Shown: piece after piece, positions 61,618-64,000 of the stretch
Numbering within the stretch: position 1 is the first letter of the stretch
How the letters are laid out: the number at the start of each line of letters is the position of its first letter
DNA from: Hoeflea prorocentri
GTDB lineage: Bacteria > Pseudomonadota > Alphaproteobacteria > Rhizobiales > Rhizobiaceae
Direction of reading: 5' to 3'
Assembly (NCBI RefSeq): GCF_027944115.1
Contig: NZ_JAPJZI010000001.1
Coordinates: 3,782,001 to 3,846,000 of the forward strand
Length of the DNA stretch: 64,000 bases
Translations under genes and position numbers: made by a program
The notes under the pieces: model-generated
Database searches by the model: none
What the model was told of the DNA's origin: nothing
The model's input: the letters and a program-made list of their open reading frames with translations, nothing else

Positions 61618-62796
61618 CTACGAGAGACGGCTCTCGAAATCCTTGTAGGAAAAGGTTCGCACGACATCCAGTGTGTCCGTCGCACTGTCCCACAGGGCCA
61701 GCGCAGGAAGGTGCGTGCCGTTAAAGGTCGTCGCTTTGACCATAGTGTAATAGGCAAGATCCAGGAAAACGAGACGGTCTCCGACTTTCGGCGGGTTCTT
61801 GAAACGATAGGTGCCGATGATATCGCCTGCCAGACAGGTCGGGCCGCCGAGGCGGACGATGTCCGGGATATCCGGGCGTGGCTCTGTCTCTCGCGGCAGG
61901 GTTTGCGCGCCCAGAACGTCCGGCGTGAACGGCGCTTCGATGACATCCGGCATATGGCAGGTGGCCGATGTGTCCATGATCGCAAACGCGCCCACATTGG
62001 TGCTGCGGTCGAGCACCTCGGACACAAGCGCCCCAGCATGCAAGGCAACAGCAGTTCCCGGTTCGAGTATAACGTGGAGACCGGTTCGGGATCTGAATTC
62101 CTGTAGCCGACATATTAATTTATTAGCCGGGAAATTATCCTCAGTGACAAGCAACCCACCGCCAAGGTTGATCCAGTCAATGCTGCCGAAGAGATGTCCG
62201 CAGTTTGTTTCAACCGCATCCAGCATCCGGTCAAAGGCGTCATAGTCATGGTCGCACAACATGTGAATGTGAATGCCGGACAGGCCTTCAAGGTCTTCAG
62301 CCTTCAGCCCGGATGCCGGGGCGCCCAGCCTCGACCAGGGCGCGCAGGGATCATAGAGCGGGTTTTCCACTTCGTTGTGGCCGGGATTGACCCGCAGACC
62401 GAAGGACTTGCCCGGCCTTGCCTCCAGTCGGCCTCGAAAGCGATGCCACTGGCCCAATGAGTTCAAGATCAGATGATCCGCATGGGTCAGCAGTTCGTCG
62501 ACATCCTCATCCCTCAGGCCCGGCACATAGGCGTGCATTTGACCGCCAAACCGGGTCTTGCCGAGACGGGCCTCATAGAGCCCGCTTGCAGCGGTTCCGG
62601 CAAGATATTTTGAAATCAGCTCCGCAACGGCGAAACAGGAAAAGGCCTTGAGAGCCAACAGGACCTCGGCACCGCTTTCATCAGCAACCCGTTTTAAAAG
62701 CTTGAGATTGTCCTCAAGCCGCACCAGGTCGATCACATGACAGGGGCTTGGCAGGTGGGACGTGTCGAGACGCACAAAATTGTGGTTGCCGACCAC
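61618..62796 (-). CDS. nspC: Carboxynorspermidine decarboxylase
   Basis: This 392-residue PLP fold-type III enzyme has Lys50 in 'LLALKAFSCFAV', 'GIHIHMLCDHD' and 'LEPGTAV' as expected for NspC. It decarboxylates carboxynorspermidine or carboxyspermidine to the polyamine. The start is GTG 62796, one base after the stop of the upstream dehydrogenase gene, with GAGG in that gene's last codons; the frame open to 62859 would overlap it. The pair forms the alternative polyamine route found in many alphaproteobacteria. Confidence 0.9.
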   Translation of the reverse strand: MVGNHNFVRLDTSHLPSPCHVIDLVRLEDNLKLLKRVADESGAEVLLALKAFSCFAVAELISKYLAGTAASGLYEARLGKTRFGGQMHAYVPGLRDEDVDELLTHADHLILNSLGQWHRFRGRLEARPGKSFGLRVNPGHNEVENPLYDPCAPWSRLGAPASGLKAEDLEGLSGIHIHMLCDHDYDAFDRMLDAVETNCGHLFGSIDWINLGGGLLVTEDNFPANKLICRLQEFRSRTGLHVILEPGTAVALHAGALVSEVLDRSTNVGAFAIMDTSATCHMPDVIEAPFTPDVLGAQTLPRETEPRPDIPDIVRLGGPTCLAGDIIGTYRFKNPPKVGDRLVFLDLAYYTMVKATTFNGTHLPALALWDSATDTLDVVRTFSYKDFESRLS

Positions 62797-62797
62797 G

Positions 62798-64000
62798 TCA
62801 CACCTCGGCCGGATAGGGCCAACTGCCGTCGAGCGGAAGCTCTTGCATTTGCCATGCAATTCCCACGTCCGGCATCAGCGCCATGAACGGATCAGGGTCG
62901 AGCTCCTCAACATGCACCATCGTCTGCGGGTTCCAGGTGCCGTTCGCGATCAGACGCGCCGCCGTGATCACCGGTATCCCGGTCGAATAGGAAATCGACT
63001 GGCTGCCGACCTCGCGGAAATTTTCCTGGTGATCGCAGTTCGACCAGATGAAAAAACGTTTCTCCTTGCCGTCCTTGCGCCCGCGCAGTTCGACACCGAT
63101 GCAGATCTTGCCGGTATAGCCTTCCGCCAACGATGCGGGATCGGGCAGCAGCGCCTTGACCAGCCGGTTCGGCGCGACCTTCACCCCATCGACCTCGACG
63201 GGCACGGATGAGGTGAGACCAAGATTGTCCAGAACGTTGAAGACATTGAGATAATGTTCGCCAAATCCCATCCAGAAGGTGATGCGGTGCGTATCCGGGA
63301 AATTGACCGCCAGCGACTGGATCTCGTCATGGCCCATGGAATAGACCCGGTGCGTGCCGACCTCGGGCAGCGAAACATCCATCCAGTGCGAATGTCGCGG
63401 TATGGTTTTCCAGGCCTTGTCTTCCCAGGTGATCGCATCTTCGCGGATTTCCCGCAGGTTGATGTCGGCATCGAAATTGGTGGCGAAGTAGCGTCCATGG
63501 CTGCCGGCATTCACGTCGATGATGTCGATTGTGTCGATCTCGTCCAGAAGGTGCTTGCGCCCGTAAGCGCAGAAGATATTGACGACACCCGGATCAAACC
63601 CCATGCCGAGAAAAGCGCTGATTTTCCTCTCCGCAAATTTCGGCCGGCGCGGCCACTCGATATAGGAATACCAGGGCGCTTCAATGTTCTCGATAAACTC
63701 GTCCTCGGCCAGCGCCGTGTCGAGATAATTCGCGCCCGTTTCCAGACAGGCATCCAGGATCGTCCTGTTGCAATAGGATGAGGCGACGTTGAGCACGAGC
63801 CCGGCATCGAGATCGCGGATAAGGGCGATCATCTCATCAAGATTGCGGGCATCCAAGGTGCGCACCGAAAGCACCTGTTCGCCGCCGGCCCAGCGCCCGC
63901 AAATCTCGGTTGCGATGCGGTTCAGCTTGTCCGCATTGCGCGCCGCCAGGGTAATGGTTCCGAAATCATCCCGGAACTGGACCGCCTTGTTGGCGGTGAC
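62798..64000 (-). CDS. Carboxynorspermidine dehydrogenase-like (saccharopine dehydrogenase family), N-terminus missing
   Basis: The frame runs off the right edge, so the 400 visible residues lack the first part of the NAD(P) loop. Visible marks are 'LVLNVASSYCNRTILDACLETGANYLDTA' features in shorter runs, 'GMGFDPGVVNIFCAY' and a C-terminus rich in conserved aromatic residues, all typical of the saccharopine dehydrogenase family branch that condenses aspartate semialdehyde with a diamine to a carboxy-polyamine. The tight link with nspC supports this. The methionine at 63874 is internal. Confidence 0.88.
   Translation of the reverse strand, partial: VTANKAVQFRDDFGTITLAARNADKLNRIATEICGRWAGGEQVLSVRTLDARNLDEMIALIRDLDAGLVLNVASSYCNRTILDACLETGANYLDTALAEDEFIENIEAPWYSYIEWPRRPKFAERKISAFLGMGFDPGVVNIFCAYGRKHLLDEIDTIDIIDVNAGSHGRYFATNFDADINLREIREDAITWEDKAWKTIPRHSHWMDVSLPEVGTHRVYSMGHDEIQSLAVNFPDTHRITFWMGFGEHYLNVFNVLDNLGLTSSVPVEVDGVKVAPNRLVKALLPDPASLAEGYTGKICIGVELRGRKDGKEKRFFIWSNCDHQENFREVGSQSISYSTGIPVITAARLIANGTWNPQTMVHVEELDPDPFMALMPDVGIAWQMQELPLDGSWPYPAEV

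Overview
The window looks like chromosomal DNA from an alphaproteobacterium, most likely a marine or soil member of the Hyphomicrobiales. This is inferred from the high-GC coding sequence, the density of TRAP and ABC solute-uptake operons, the cold-shock protein / ribosomal protein S21 pair, the imelysin / di-heme locus and the carboxyspermidine-type polyamine genes. I cannot name the genus. I found no rRNA or tRNA gene, no CRISPR array, no transposase and no phage structural gene.

Layout. 1-4 kb: the end of a TAXI-type TRAP operon (binding protein, fused permease, universal stress protein). 4.1-9.6 kb: an accessory insert with visibly lower GC, holding a tight three-gene minus-strand operon: a cytosolic subtilisin-like protease, a ComEC-like metallo-beta-lactamase-fold protein and a DUF2235 alpha/beta hydrolase. 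A decayed gene scar lies on each side of it. 9.6-12.7 kb: a TetR regulator with a triple operator, an AhpD-like protein, an exported haloalkane dehalogenase and a thioredoxin-like protein. 12.8-17.6 kb: a winged-helix/TPR regulator, a ChaC-like cyclotransferase, an M19 dipeptidase and a nucleotidyltransferase. 17.7-26.7 kb: AraC, nitronate monooxygenase, NmrA-like protein, amidase, GMC oxidoreductase, LysE exporter, cytochrome c', beta-hydroxyacid dehydrogenase and SDR. 26.7-35.4 kb: a seven-gene minus-strand operon with an oligopeptide-type ABC importer, a class V aminotransferase-like enzyme, a DAO-type oxidase and an ATC-hydrolase-family protein. 35.7-42.6 kb: Lrp and HxlR regulators, a cysteine-synthase-like enzyme, small enzymes, and a cold-shock protein / S21 / fatty acid desaturase cluster. 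42.6-49.6 kb: a TetR-linked catabolic operon with a DctPQM TRAP importer, cyclase-family hydrolase, BKACE enzyme, SMP-30 lactonase and OsmC protein. 49.8-52.5 kb: imelysin and di-heme oxidoreductase. 52.7-64 kb: a fadD fragment, a glycine-zipper / peptidoglycan-binding pair, intact fadD, pgi, a small RNA ligase, a DUF1203 protein, mmsA with a divergent LysR gene, and carboxynorspermidine decarboxylase with the dehydrogenase, which runs off the right edge.

How the genes work together. Most of the window is uptake coupled to catabolism, with each transporter sitting beside the enzymes that probably process its cargo. All three binding-protein genes are followed by a long perfect hairpin before the permease genes, which suits over-production of the binding protein. 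The best candidate for an undescribed system is the protease / MBL / DUF2235 triad. All three products look intracellular, the operon is compact, and the scars around it suggest that the locus has been rearranged or filled by transfer. A defence or programmed-damage role is an inference only.
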